From a virus, in IMG/VR virus record IMGVR_UViG_3300024895_000007, positions 1-48,689 of that record: a stretch of 48,689 bases of DNA; one strand, written 5' to 3'. The notes under the pieces were generated by a model. That model was not told where the DNA came from and made no database searches. It saw only the letters and a list, made by a program, of their open reading frames with translations. Position numbers and translations under genes: made by a program. Positions within the stretch are counted from its first letter, which is position 1. Every line of letters begins with the position of its first letter. Positions 31,089 through 41,100 of this stretch are shown piece by piece.

Positions 31089-31532
31089 TCAGCCCTGGTA
31101 GGTGAAGCGCTCCCAGCGCACGACGACCTGGGCGCCGGCGGTCGCGGCCGCGGCGGTGAGCGCGCGCCCGACGATCTCGTAGTTGGTCCCGGGCGTCGGG
31201 GAGCCCGGCATGGCCTTCACGCGCCCGCCCGCGGCCAGCGAGGCCCCGGCGACGGCGTAGAGCTGATCGCCCACGGCGATCGTGCCGGTGCCGTCGGACT
31301 CCAGCACCAGGTCGCCGTCGGTGAAGACGTCGATCGCGTCGTCGTCGACCACGCTGTGCTGGATGGCGCCCGCGATCTTGCCGACACCCGTGGTGTGCAG
31401 CGAGTCGATCGCGTGCTCGTTGCCGTCGGGCGTGCCGTAGCCGACGAGCTTGTTGGTGGGCAGCGTGCTGCCCGAGCGGTTCACGCCGGGCTTGATGCGC
31501 TCGGCGGCGGGGGTGCGGACGGGTCCGATCAT
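31089..31532 (-). CDS. DUF2190 capsid decoration/cement protein, 147 aa
   Basis: A DUF2190 pattern: NEHAIDSLHTTGVGKIAGAI, then DDDAIDVFTDGDLVLES, AVGDQLYAVAGASLA and VVRWERFTYQG, a Gly/Ala/Val-rich beta protein. Members bind the capsid surface and stabilise it. It lies between protease and major capsid genes. ATG 31532. Confidence 0.75.
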   Translation of the reverse strand: MIGPVRTPAAERIKPGVNRSGSTLPTNKLVGYGTPDGNEHAIDSLHTTGVGKIAGAIQHSVVDDDAIDVFTDGDLVLESDGTGTIAVGDQLYAVAGASLAAGGRVKAMPGSPTPGTNYEIVGRALTAAAATAGAQVVVRWERFTYQG

Positions 31533-31574
31533 GGTCGTTCTCCGGTGAAGGTGGGGAGGGACAGGGCGCGCCGA

Positions 31575-32219
31575 TCAGGCGAGCTGCAGGGCCTCGCGCG
31601 CGGAGTCGGCCGTCTCGCCGCGCTGGAGGTGGTCGATCGCCTCGGCGACCGAGAGGCCGTAGCCAGCCTCGGCGTAGACGCCCTGGAGGTCGCTGATCTG
31701 CTGCGAGAGCTCGACCTTCGCGCCGGGGGTCTTCGGGGTCTCGCTGGTCTTGGTGGAGGCCGCGATGGTGGTCGTGCGCGCCGCGTCCTGCGACCGCTGG
31801 GCGAGCTCGGTCACGCTCGCGGCGGGGTACTTCGCGTCGAACTGCGCGTGGTCGGTGCGGCCCAGGGCGAGGAGCGCCGGGGCGACGTCGTCCTTGTCCC
31901 AGCCCTTGGCGAGGCACACCTCGTCGACGCGGCGCGAGAGCTCGGCCTCGGCGCGCTCGGCGGCGGCCTTGGCCTCGGCCTCGCTGCGGGTCTTCTCGGC
32001 CGCCTGCAGGGTCGCGAGCTCGGTCTTCACCTTCGGCAGCTCGGCGCTGGCGGTGACGAGCTCGGCCAGGCGCCCGGCGAGGGGCGCGTCGGCGACGAGC
32101 GAGAGGGTGGCGCGGACGGCGGCGCCGTCGCGGGCGAGGGCGACGATCGCGGCCTGCGCGGCGTCTTCGTTGGCGGCCGGGATCTTCATCTCCGCGGCCA
32201 GCTCCAGGAACTTCAGCAT
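31575..32219 (-). CDS. Nested scaffold protein (Mu Z-like), 214 aa
   Basis: ATG 32219 (MLKFLELAAEMK) has GGAG about 8 bases upstream (CACGGAGAATCCCATG) and opens the helical scaffold domain of the protease gene in the same frame. In Mu and relatives the corresponding protein is made from an internal start. The C-terminal part (ISDLQGVYAEAGYGLSVAEA) likely contacts the capsid protein. Confidence 0.55.
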   Translation of the reverse strand: MLKFLELAAEMKIPAANEDAAQAAIVALARDGAAVRATLSLVADAPLAGRLAELVTASAELPKVKTELATLQAAEKTRSEAEAKAAAERAEAELSRRVDEVCLAKGWDKDDVAPALLALGRTDHAQFDAKYPAASVTELAQRSQDAARTTTIAASTKTSETPKTPGAKVELSQQISDLQGVYAEAGYGLSVAEAIDHLQRGETADSAREALQLA

Positions 32220-33308
32220 GGGATTCTCCGTGTTGGGGGCGGCGCTGCCGCGGGACATGGACACTGGGTCGGGCGCGGGGGCCGGGGAGAGCTCGGAGGC
32301 GACGTACCAGCGGTGCGTGCCCATCGACTCCATCCCGTCGAACACGATCCCGTAGGCGGTGCCCTCGACGAGCGTGACGGTGCCGGTGGACTGGCCTGCC
32401 ATGTGGGGCGTGCCCTTCACGCGCACGCGGTCGCCGACTGCGTAGGAGGCGCCACCGGGAAGGGTCGTGAGGGCGGTGCGGACGGTGGCGATCACCTCGG
32501 TGGCGCTCTTCAGCGCGTCGAGGCCGAGGGCGCGGCGGATCTGGCCGACGAGGTCGTCGGTGTCGACGCCGCTCGCCTCCTCGGTCTGACCGGAGAGCGT
32601 CTCCAGCTTGTCGAGCGCGGCGAGGGTGTCGGCTTCGGTGCTCACCACCGGCAGGTCGAGCACGCAGCGGAGCATCGCGAGCACGTCGCCGCGGCTCTCG
32701 ATGTCGCCGTACCAGTAGCCGAGCTCCGCGCCCTTCGAGGCCGCCAGGCGCGGCAGGTCCGCGAGGCGCGGGTGCGCGGTCAGCGAGACCGAGTGCAGCA
32801 CCGTGCCGAGCGCGAGGCCGGTCTCCTCGGAGACGCCGGCGGCGGTGGTGACGGAGCAGAAGGGCCAGGTGGGCGGCGCGCTCGTGGTCTCGTCGCCGAC
32901 GATGGAGAGGCGCACCTCGTCGCTCACGTCCAGGCGTCCTTCGAGCGTCGCGACGGTCTTCGAGAGGCCCGCCACGGTGCGGGTCATCGACCCGCGGCGC
33001 AGCTCGACGATCCACCCGCGCGGCTCGGCCCACTCCACGGGGCCGCCGCGGGTGTCCGCGTGCTCCACGACCAGTGGGACCTTGGGGTAGGACGCGAAGT
33101 TCTTCACCATCGCGTCGATGTCGGCGCTGGTAACCTTCGCGTGGGAGCCGTCGCGCATCCGGTAGCCCTTCAGCTCGACCTCGTAGGCGAGCACGCACCA
33201 GGGGCCACCGGCCGCGTCGGAGGGGGGCACCGCGAGCTCGACGGGGAGGCCGTAGCTCTGGGCCTGGGGGCGGGCAGCGAGCTCGACGAGGAGCGGGAGG
33301 AGGTTCAT
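31575..33308 (-). CDS. Mu I-like capsid protease fused to scaffold, 577 aa
   Basis: The N-terminal half (residues 1-200) is the Mu I-type prohead protease: ADIDAMVKNFASYPKVPLVVEHAD, WIVELRRGSMTR, VSDEVRLSIVGDET and LHSVSLTAHPRL (His-rich and Ser catalytic-like region). A short SH3-like insert (YAVGDRVRVKGTPHMAGQST) precedes the scaffold half: coiled coil LATLQAAEKTRSEAEAKAAA. In Mu the nested protein Z starts inside I. An equivalent start exists here at 32219. Confidence 0.8.
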   Translation of the reverse strand: MNLLPLLVELAARPQAQSYGLPVELAVPPSDAAGGPWCVLAYEVELKGYRMRDGSHAKVTSADIDAMVKNFASYPKVPLVVEHADTRGGPVEWAEPRGWIVELRRGSMTRTVAGLSKTVATLEGRLDVSDEVRLSIVGDETTSAPPTWPFCSVTTAAGVSEETGLALGTVLHSVSLTAHPRLADLPRLAASKGAELGYWYGDIESRGDVLAMLRCVLDLPVVSTEADTLAALDKLETLSGQTEEASGVDTDDLVGQIRRALGLDALKSATEVIATVRTALTTLPGGASYAVGDRVRVKGTPHMAGQSTGTVTLVEGTAYGIVFDGMESMGTHRWYVASELSPAPAPDPVSMSRGSAAPNTENPMLKFLELAAEMKIPAANEDAAQAAIVALARDGAAVRATLSLVADAPLAGRLAELVTASAELPKVKTELATLQAAEKTRSEAEAKAAAERAEAELSRRVDEVCLAKGWDKDDVAPALLALGRTDHAQFDAKYPAASVTELAQRSQDAARTTTIAASTKTSETPKTPGAKVELSQQISDLQGVYAEAGYGLSVAEAIDHLQRGETADSAREALQLA

Positions 33309-34768
33309 GGAGTGCTCTTCGGTGGGAGGGCGTTGGGGTCGACGGCCTTCGCCGGGTCGACGCCGAGGGGCTTCGGCGCGGGCTGGCTGGCGATCGGGTC
33401 GCCGAGCAGGCGCTCGCCCTCCACCGCCTCGGGGACGCCGATCTGTTCGTTGAACCAGCGCTCCGGGATGCGGGCGCCAGCGTCTCGCGCGGTCTTCATC
33501 GCGCCGGTGAACACCTGCAGGTCGAGCGCTTCCTCGTGGGAAGCGCGCAGACGCGGCACCGGGCAGTTGGCGCCGAAGTAGTCGGGGTTGGCGCGGATGA
33601 AGCGGCGGAAGAGCTCGGTGCCCGCGCGCCCCACGTCGCGGCAGTCGGCGCGGTAGGGCGTCATGGCCTGGCGGGCGGCGACTTCGTGCGAGGCCCGCGC
33701 GCCGGCGACGATGTCCGTCACGCCGGTGGTGCCGTTGATGGCCTTGGAGAGGTACGCGTCGACCTTGTCCGACGTGAGGATCTGCGCCGGGTTGGCGGGC
33801 ATCTCGAACTTGAGCGCCTCCAACCGGACGGTGTCGGGGAGCATCGCGCGCAGCGACCCGCTCATCGCAGCGATGGCGCGCTTTCCAGCGGCGACGTCGT
33901 CGGCCGTAGCCTTCCGGTCGCCGTTGCTCTTCTTCACCGCGCCGTCGGCCGCTGCGCCGCCCGCGTTGAAGTAGCCGATGACCGGCGGCCGCCCGAAGGT
34001 CTCCAGGAGCGCCATCAGGTGCTTCCAGGAGTAGACGCCGAAGAGCCAGTACCAGCAGCAGACCGCGAAGAGGCCCTCGCTCGCGCGGTGACCGCCTGCG
34101 ACGCGCGGCTCGTGCACGAGGAACTTGTCCGGGTGCAGGTCGGAAACCTTCACGCCGTACATCCCGCCGAAGGGGCTGGAGGAGTCCTGCGCGTCCCAGA
34201 TCCGCAGCGCCCAGGGGTCCGGGTCGAAGCGGTCGCAGGCGTAGGACAGGCGGCGCTCGGCGATGCGGGTGAGCGCGACCGGGGCGACCCAGCCCTGCCA
34301 GCGCTCCCAGGAGACCTCCTGCAGGCCCGCGGGGTAGTACTTCGCGCCCACCATCTCGGCGGACCAGGTCGACCAGCCGCGCTCATCCCACTCCGCGAAG
34401 AGCTCCTTGCAAGCCCCCATCGCGCGGTCGGTGCGACCCTTGGGACCGCCCTCGGGGGCCACCACCTCGAACTCCGTCTCGGATACGCTGAGCTCGCGGT
34501 TCTGCAGCTGCGTGTGCAGGTGCGGGTGCGTGCGGCGCGCGTGGTCGGCGAGGTCGGCCCAGGCCTCGAGGTGGCCCTCGTTGCGACGGCGCAGGAGCTG
34601 CCCCAGCGCCTCGGGCGTGATGTTCACGCCCAGCACGTCCGACTCGCGGTCGGTCCAGGGACCGGGGATCGCGAGGGACTCGCTACGCGCCGAGCGCAGA
34701 CGGGTGGCGGCGGCTTCGAGGTAGCCGGCCGCGACGTCGGTGAGGCGCGTGAGGAGGGTGGGTGCCAT
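33305..34768 (-). CDS. Portal protein (DUF935, Mu gp29-like), 487 aa
   Basis: DUF935 features: ITPEALGQLLRRRNEGHLEAWADLAD near residues 50-75, DPHLHTQLQNRELS-like region, GWVAPVALTRIAERRLSYA, then KFLVHEPRV and GLFAVCCWYWLFGVYSWKHL, with FGRPPVIGYF. A helical stem follows and the tail ends Pro-rich. It forms the dodecameric DNA port. The stop overlaps the protease start (ATGA). Confidence 0.85.
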   Translation of the reverse strand: MAPTLLTRLTDVAAGYLEAAATRLRSARSESLAIPGPWTDRESDVLGVNITPEALGQLLRRRNEGHLEAWADLADHARRTHPHLHTQLQNRELSVSETEFEVVAPEGGPKGRTDRAMGACKELFAEWDERGWSTWSAEMVGAKYYPAGLQEVSWERWQGWVAPVALTRIAERRLSYACDRFDPDPWALRIWDAQDSSSPFGGMYGVKVSDLHPDKFLVHEPRVAGGHRASEGLFAVCCWYWLFGVYSWKHLMALLETFGRPPVIGYFNAGGAAADGAVKKSNGDRKATADDVAAGKRAIAAMSGSLRAMLPDTVRLEALKFEMPANPAQILTSDKVDAYLSKAINGTTGVTDIVAGARASHEVAARQAMTPYRADCRDVGRAGTELFRRFIRANPDYFGANCPVPRLRASHEEALDLQVFTGAMKTARDAGARIPERWFNEQIGVPEAVEGERLLGDPIASQPAPKPLGVDPAKAVDPNALPPKSTP

Positions 34769-34774
34769 AGAGGA

Positions 34775-36316
34775 TCAGCCCGCGAAGGGCGAGAAGTCTT
34801 CGGTGCCGAGCACGTCGTCATGGGCGACGGGGAGGCGCGGGGTCGACACGTCGGGCTCGTAGAAGCGCAGCAGCGTCGCGTCTCCCGCGTCGGGCGATCG
34901 TCCGAGCCGAGCGCGGATCTTCAGCTTCGGCTCGACGAGGATTCGGTTGTAGCGATCGAGCGAGTAGCGCGGGGCGCGCAGGTCCTGGCTCAGGTCCTCG
35001 TCGTCAGGCAGCGAGGCGCCATCCCGAAGGCGCTCCTTCGCAGTGAAGTGCAGCTCGGCGCGGAGGTTCGCGTAGCTCTCGGGGTCGTCCGCCGCCTCGC
35101 CGGTGTTGACCGCGACGGCCTTGCACTCGGCGGTGGGCTCGAAGGCCTCGTCGTCCCAGGTGAAGCCCTCGCCCGCGAGCAGCGACCACACGCCGAAGCC
35201 GACGCCGTTCGCGTCGATGTTCACCACCGGCACCAGGCCGCGGCAGCGCTCCTCTTCGGTGCGCAGCGCCCGCAGCGCCCGCAAGGTGCGCCCGGCGACT
35301 GCGGGCGAGTCCCCAGACTCGATGACCACGAGCGGGAGTCCGCGGCGGCCGCGGCCCGGTGCGAGACGGCTGGAGTCACCGCCGAAGGCCGCGACGTCGA
35401 GGCCTGCGACCAGGGGGCCGTCCGCCTCGGCCGTGAAGGCCATCGCGGCGCGCACGAGCTCGCCGCCGAAGATCTCGTCGTCGCCCGAGGTCGGGAACTC
35501 CCCGCGCACGCGTACCGACACAAAGAGGCTGTCGGCGCCGTACTTCGTGATCATCTTGTCGACCCACCCCTGGGTCGCGAGGCCCGGGATCACCGCCTCG
35601 CCCGTGATGTTGGGCGACTCGCGGCTGTCGATGTGCAGCGGGTGGTAATCGCTCCCGGGCTGGTGGGAGTCGTAGAAGGCGCCCGAGGTCTGCGTCGGGT
35701 TGGAGATGAGGAAGAAGGTCGCGCCGGCGGCGGCGTTGCCGTCCAGGGCCTCGAAGACCGGGCGCTCGACGCCGCTCGCCTCGTCGATGATGAACTTCTG
35801 GAACGGGCCGCTGAAGCCCGCGATCGCTTCGGGCTGGCTGTTGTCGATCGTGAAGCCGATGAACTCCCGGCCGTCGCCCCAGCGGACGCCGGTGCCTGGG
35901 CGCTTGCCGGGCTTCGGGAGGCGGTAGCCGCGGCGCGTGGCCCGGGCGTGGAGCGCGACGACCTCGCGCCAGATGATCTCGGCGACCTGGCGCCCCGTCG
36001 GCGCCGTGACGATCGCGCGCGCCGCGGGGCGGGCGACCGGGTCGGCCGTGTACCACCAGCCGATGACGGCCGCGCTGGTGGACTTGGAGACCTTGTGGCC
36101 CGAGCGGACCGAGACCCGCTCGTGGTCGCGCGCGGCGTGGAGCACCTCGCGCTGGCGCTTCCAGACCCTGAGGCCGAACACCTGCTCGGCGAAGACGACG
36201 GGGTCGGCGAGGGCCTCGGAGCTGATGACCTTCGCGCGGACCTGGTTACGCTTCTCCGCCCTCGCCCTCAGCCTCGCCTTGATCTTCTGGTTGATCAGGG
36301 AGGTCAGGTTCAGCAT
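34775..36316 (-). CDS. Terminase large subunit, 513 aa
   Basis: ATPase: Walker A RSGHKVSKST (residues 71-80), Walker B FIIDEAS (173-179), and coupling motif LISNPTQ. Nuclease: acidic residues in GLDVAAFGGD (D295) and VVNIDANGVG (D356), and GDATLL near the end. It is the packaging motor and headful or cos cutter. The start overlaps the small subunit by 71 bases, so an internal start is possible. ATG 36316. Confidence 0.9.
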   Translation of the reverse strand: MLNLTSLINQKIKARLRARAEKRNQVRAKVISSEALADPVVFAEQVFGLRVWKRQREVLHAARDHERVSVRSGHKVSKSTSAAVIGWWYTADPVARPAARAIVTAPTGRQVAEIIWREVVALHARATRRGYRLPKPGKRPGTGVRWGDGREFIGFTIDNSQPEAIAGFSGPFQKFIIDEASGVERPVFEALDGNAAAGATFFLISNPTQTSGAFYDSHQPGSDYHPLHIDSRESPNITGEAVIPGLATQGWVDKMITKYGADSLFVSVRVRGEFPTSGDDEIFGGELVRAAMAFTAEADGPLVAGLDVAAFGGDSSRLAPGRGRRGLPLVVIESGDSPAVAGRTLRALRALRTEEERCRGLVPVVNIDANGVGFGVWSLLAGEGFTWDDEAFEPTAECKAVAVNTGEAADDPESYANLRAELHFTAKERLRDGASLPDDEDLSQDLRAPRYSLDRYNRILVEPKLKIRARLGRSPDAGDATLLRFYEPDVSTPRLPVAHDDVLGTEDFSPFAG

Positions 36317-36668
36317 CGGGGTCGTTCAGGATCTCGTGCGCGACCACCACCTCGTTCACGCGGCGCAGGGCCTCCGTCGTGGCGCGGAGGTTCTTCGACC
36401 CGCGCGCCCGCTCGAGGACGAGCTGCACCAGGGCACGGCGGGCATCGCGGGCCTCGTCGATCCACCCCTGGCGGGCCTCGACCCGGAGGCGGTCCATCGC
36501 CTCGCTGATGGCGGGAGTGATGCGTCTGCGCCAGCCCACGATGGTCTTGAAGAAGACCCCGTGCAGCTCCGCCGCGCGCTTGTCGCCGAAGAGCTGCGCA
36601 TCGAGCAGCGCGCGGGCGATCTGCGCGTCGCTGTGATTACGCGAGAAGGTATGCTTGCGGGAGGCCAC
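36246..36668 (-). CDS. Terminase small subunit-like protein, 140 aa
   Basis: A GTG start at 36668. The N-terminal basic helix-turn-helix-like region (HSDAQIARALLDAQLFGDKR then GVFFKTIVGWRRRITPAI) and the central helix RDARRALVQLVLERARGS fit a DNA-binding small terminase. The C-terminus is very acidic. Direct position before terL supports the call. Confidence 0.65.
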   Translation of the reverse strand: MASRKHTFSRNHSDAQIARALLDAQLFGDKRAAELHGVFFKTIVGWRRRITPAISEAMDRLRVEARQGWIDEARDARRALVQLVLERARGSKNLRATTEALRRVNEVVVAHEILNDPDAEPDLPDQPEDQGEAEGEGGEA

Positions 36669-36671
36669 ACA

Positions 36672-36911
36672 TCACGCTGCGATCGCCGCGCGCGACGTGC
36701 CCCGCAGCCAGCGAACGAAGGAGACCGGCTCGACGCGGTAGGAGGGGCGGCCACCGCGGGACCCGGGACCCGGCTTCGCAAGGGAGACACGCGGGACGTT
36801 GCGGTCGATCTCCTGGCGGTCGAACCACGTCGTCAGGTAGCGATGCGCGGTGCGCTCCGAGCCGCCGAGACCGGCAGCACGCAGCGCTCTGGCGAGGGCT
36901 TCGACGTCCAT
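36672..36911 (-). CDS. Small DNA-binding-like protein, 79 aa
   Basis: ATG 36911 gives a helical and basic protein (EALARALRAAGLGGSERTAHRYL then YRVEPVSFVRWLRGT) that looks like a winged-helix or HTH protein. GTG at 37034, which overlaps the upstream stop as GTGA, would add 41 residues of low-complexity Pro/Ser/Leu sequence. Directly upstream of terS, it may help in packaging-site recognition or late regulation. No family recognised. Confidence 0.5.
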   Translation of the reverse strand: MDVEALARALRAAGLGGSERTAHRYLTTWFDRQEIDRNVPRVSLAKPGPGSRGGRPSYRVEPVSFVRWLRGTSRAAIAA

Positions 36912-37030
36912 GGTGGAGGAGCCCTGTCGAGGTGCTTGCCATGCGGCGGGCACAAGTCGACTTAGGGGCGGTAGAGGGAGGGTTGATGGCGAAAACCTCG
37001 CCGTCAATGCCCCGCCTCCGAAATCGTCCC

Positions 37031-37834
37031 TCACGCCCCGCACCACCCACGCACCGCCTCCGCCAGCCGCGCCTCCGCTTCCGCCTCCCGCTGCACCTCC
37101 GGCGGCACCGTCGCCCGGTCGATCCGCGGCCTCCCCGGTGCGCGGTACACCTGCACCACCGGGCGCGGGAGCAGCTCGTCGACCACGACGGCGACCGCCT
37201 CCTCCCAGGACGTGGACAGCCCGCAGCGGCGACCGAGCACCCGCAGCACCCGAGCGGGCTCGGCCGGGAGCGCGGCGAGGCGAGCGGCGAGGGCGCGGCC
37301 CACCTCCGCGGCGACGGGCTCCTCGTTGAGGGGCCTCGAGGTCTCGTCGCAGTAGCGCAGCAGCTCGACGATGAAGTCCGCGCGGGCCCGGCGGCCAATC
37401 GTGCTGATGGGGGAGAACACCAGCCGAACGAGGTTCTGCACCTGGTCGTCGGTGGCATCCGAGGAGGCGCCCCCGGCGAGGCCCATCATGCGGCCGATGG
37501 GGTTGATGTCGCGGCGCACCGGGATGCGGGTGCGGTCCCGCTCCTCGCCGACCCACTGGCGCAGGGTGCGCAGCTCCTCGATCGCGACCGCCAGCTCCCG
37601 CACGGGCGGCGCGAGCTCGACCACGCACGACGGCCGCGCGGGCCAGGTCCAGTCCTCGTCGGCGTACACCCGGCCGCAGCAGCAGACCTGCGGGGTGCCG
37701 TCGTCGAGGTAGCGCGCCTCGGCCAGCGGGCACCCGTCGCAGTCGCTGGCGGCGACGCGCGGCGACACCAGGGAGAGGCGGGGAGCCTCCGCGTCGGGAC
37801 AAAGAGGGACACCGGCTACCTGCTCTGCGCTCAC
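37031..37834 (-). CDS. Cys-rich hypothetical protein, 267 aa
   Basis: A GTG start in GTGA overlap with the upstream gene. Residues about 32-57 carry CDGCPLAEARYLDDGTPQVC followed by CCG, a likely metal-binding knuckle. The C-terminal half is helical (IEELRTLRQWVGEERDRTRI, RALAARLAALPAEPARVLRV). Unknown function. Position between primase-helicase and terminase suggests a late-early regulator. Confidence 0.55.
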   Translation of the reverse strand: MSAEQVAGVPLCPDAEAPRLSLVSPRVAASDCDGCPLAEARYLDDGTPQVCCCGRVYADEDWTWPARPSCVVELAPPVRELAVAIEELRTLRQWVGEERDRTRIPVRRDINPIGRMMGLAGGASSDATDDQVQNLVRLVFSPISTIGRRARADFIVELLRYCDETSRPLNEEPVAAEVGRALAARLAALPAEPARVLRVLGRRCGLSTSWEEAVAVVVDELLPRPVVQVYRAPGRPRIDRATVPPEVQREAEAEARLAEAVRGWCGA

Positions 37835-38127
37835 TCGCTCGCTCCTCCCGCCGCCACGCGGCTCCACCACACCCGCCGCCCGCCGCGCTCGTAGACGCCG
37901 CGGGTGCCCGTCGTGCTCCACCCGGCCAGCAGCAGGGCGCAGTGCTCGGCGGCGCTGGGGAGGCGCAGCCGGGTGACCAGCCGCCTGCCCGCTCCTGCCG
38001 CCATGCTCGTCGAGGGCGCGAGCCAGGGAGCGGCGCTGCCATCGTCGAGGGCCCCGGGAGGCTCAGGAGAGGCGGCGAGGGGCAGGGACGCCGGATGGGG
38101 CGTCAACGCCTGAGAGATGGCGCTCAT
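37831..38127 (-). CDS. Hypothetical protein, 98 aa
   Basis: An ATG start overlaps the primase-helicase stop (ATGA). The first half is Pro/Ser/Ala-rich and disordered. The second half (RRLVTRLRLPSAAEHCALLL then RGVYERGGRRVWWSR) is basic and could bind DNA. No known domain. Confidence 0.5.
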   Translation of the reverse strand: MSAISQALTPHPASLPLAASPEPPGALDDGSAAPWLAPSTSMAAGAGRRLVTRLRLPSAAEHCALLLAGWSTTGTRGVYERGGRRVWWSRVAAGGASE

Positions 38128-41100
38128 GAGTGCAGCCCTCCCGGCACCACGGGACCCAGGTTCACCTCGCCCCAATCGAGGTCGTCGTCGAAGCCGGGGG
38201 TGGCGAGTGACGATGGTGACGGTAGTGACTGTGTTTCAGCCCCTAGCCCTTCTGGCTCCCTATTATTTACGTGCGCGCCCTCATGCGCGCTCATACCCGT
38301 AAAAAATGACTTTTCTCGCACGGGGTAGCCGGAAACATCGTCACCATCGTCACCATCGTCACTCTCCCGGGGCAGCGCCTGGACCCGGGCCGGTCCTCGC
38401 CCCGACTCCCGGACGCACCACATGACGCCCTCGTTCCCCTTCTTCGCGAGAGAGAGCGCCCGCAGCACCCCGTCTGCGCACATCACGACGCGTCCCTTGT
38501 AGGACCTGAGCACCGTCCCGAGCTGCCGCGTGCTCGGGAGCTTCCCCGGGCCCGTCGCGATGAGCTCCGCGAGCGCCTCCCTCAGCGCCGCGTACATCAC
38601 CGGCCGCTGCTGCCCGAAGGCGTCGCGGTCGTCGCGGTCGAGCTCCCGCAGCGCCTGGGCGGCGGTGCAGTGCCCGCCGTAGCGCTTCGCGACCTCGGGC
38701 CAGCCGAGGATAAGCCCCCGGAGCGCGCCCGCGGTGTAGTCGGCCTCGGCGCGCAGCTCCTGGCGCGTCTCGGCCGGGTCCGGGAGCCCGCACCACACGA
38801 TGGCGCCCCGGATCAGGTCGGACCAGCCGGTGAAACTGCCCCAGGACGGGAGCCGGTCGCGCGGGCGGCCGGCGAGGGCGTAGGCGCGCAGGACGGTGAG
38901 AGCGGCCGTCACCAGCTGCGCGCGATGCTCTCGGGCGTAGGCCTCGACGTCTCCATGGCGGAAGCCGGTGCGGTCCTCGGGGTTCGCCTCGGGCGACTCC
39001 AGCCGCACGTGGAGCACCCGGCGCTGCATATCGCCGATGAGCGCGACGTTGTTCCCGGTGGCGAACCAGGTGATCGCGAGCGGGAGCTTGATGGTGGTCG
39101 AGGAGCCGAGGATGCGGTCGGACCATTCGGTCGCGGTCAGCGCCGCGTCCATCGAGGGCCCGCCGAGGGAGCCGACGATGTTGTCGATGAGCACCAGCGT
39201 GGCGCCCTCGATCGCCAGCGCGGTGATGCGCTTCCTCTGCTCGGCGTCGTCTTCGACGGGCGCCATCACGGCGATGGGCCTCCCGGCGACCACCTCGGAG
39301 ACCAGGGAGACGCACTTGCCCTTGCCCGCGCCGGCCGTGTTCGCGTCGAAGAGGAAGAGCGGCTTCGGCCCGCTGAAGGCGTAGACCGCGAGCGGCGTCA
39401 GCAGCGCGGCGATGGCCGCCGAAGCGTGGGCAGGCGTGCGGAAGGGGAAGTCGCAGAAGAGGTCGGCGAGGAGAGCGATGCTCTGCTGGGCGTCGGCCTG
39501 GGTGGGGCTCTTGGGCACGGCCGGGTACGCCCGCGACGGCACATAGATCACGCCTGTGGCCGGGTCGTAGCCGGGCTCCTCGATGACGCTCCCGTCGGGG
39601 CGGAGCATCGGGCAGTCGACGATGCCCTCGAGGGCGCGCAGGCCCTGCCACTGCCCGCGGGCAGCGACGGCCTGAACGCAGGTGCTCGGGACGTGAGCGA
39701 CCTTGGGGCCGTCCTCGGTCTCGGTTACCCACGCCGCGGCGCCGGAGAGGTACTCGCGGAGCGTGGGCAGCGGGAGCGGGGCGATGCGCGAGGCGCCCGC
39801 AGGTCGGGTGATGCCGCGCAGGGGCGACTGATCGGCGAGGACGTAGACCAGAGCGCCGCCGCGCTGGTAGACGCCGGGGTGGCGGGCGAGCGCCTCGACG
39901 GCCTCGTCGGCGACGCGGTCCTCGTCGGGGCCGAGCCGGATGACGGGCTTCTTGACCGCCATGGCTTCGACCCTGGCGGTCGCGGCGGCGCGCCTCTGGT
40001 CGCGCTCCTGCTGATCCTTGATGGCGTTGACCGCCGCATTGAACGCCCGGAGCGGGACGTTCGCGGCGCGCAGGATCTCCTTCGCGCGGGTGAGCCCGGC
40101 CGCGTCGAGCGCGGCGCATTCGGCGACGGTGCCCTCGTCGAGGGCGATGGAGGGGTCGGCGGCGAGGCGGGCGAAGACGTCGACCTCGTCCTCGGCCTCC
40201 ATCCCCGCCCTCTCCAGCGTCTCCGGCCGGGGCTCGCGCCCGGCGGCGCGCAGGATCGCGACGAGCTCGCGCCACATGGCCTGGCCCGCGTGGACGGCGA
40301 GGGGCGCGCCGGCGGAGAGCGCGTCGTCGATGCCCTTGGGTCCAGCGGCCCATGTCTCGACCTCGAGCTGGGCGCCGGGCATCTCCGCGCATAGCAGGTG
40401 CGCCGCGTGCTCGAGGCCCCCCGCGACGTGCGGGTTCGTCCGCGCGTCAGCGTCCCACGCGAGGCGGATGGCGGCGGGGGCGAGGGCGCGCAGGACGGGC
40501 AGCGCGCTCCGGGCGGCCATCGCCCCGGGGATCGCGAGGGTGACCACGCCGGAGAGCGTGGTCGCGACGTCGGCCTTGAGCGGGCCCTCGGTCAGGCGCA
40601 CTGCCCTGGGGCCGCCAGCCTCCACAGCCGCAGAGAGCATCCCCTGGGCGCCGAGCGGCGCGTGCGCAGGGCTCCCCGACGAGGCGCCGCCCTGGCTCGC
40701 GCTGCTCAGCCACAGGTAGCGGGGGTCCGCGGTGCCATCGCGGCGGACCTTGAGGGCTGCAATATGGCCCTCGGCGTCGCGCACGGGGATCAGGACGCCG
40801 TCGAGGTCGGGCAGCTTGCCGAGGTGCAGCCCGGGGACGTCGCCCGGGAGGGTGCCGCCGAGAGCCGTGCGGACGGTAGCGACGACGGACGCGCGCTCCC
40901 TGGCTGTACGCGGGAGGGTGCCGTAGCCGCGGGCAGCGACGTCCTCGACGGTGAGCCCGCGACCCAGGAGCCCGGCGGAGTGCTCGGGCGAGAGGGGGCA
41001 GGCGCCGAGGAGCGCCGTGTAGACCTGGTGCCGCGTGTCGACGGTGGCGAGGGGCGCGGCGGGCGGTGGCTCGTGGGCGCGGCGGGCGGCCGGCGAGACG

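Noticed and set aside
36246-36316. 71-base overlap of the two terminase genes as a frameshift error
   Set aside because: Both frames are intact and conserved-looking on each side. An overlap with possible later start in terL explains it without an error.
33536-36508. A 990-codon open frame on the plus strand opposite portal and terminase
   Set aside because: It is the antisense of two clearly recognised genes with Walker and nuclease motifs. Long antisense frames are expected at this GC content, and its protein is low-complexity Arg/Gly/Ala.
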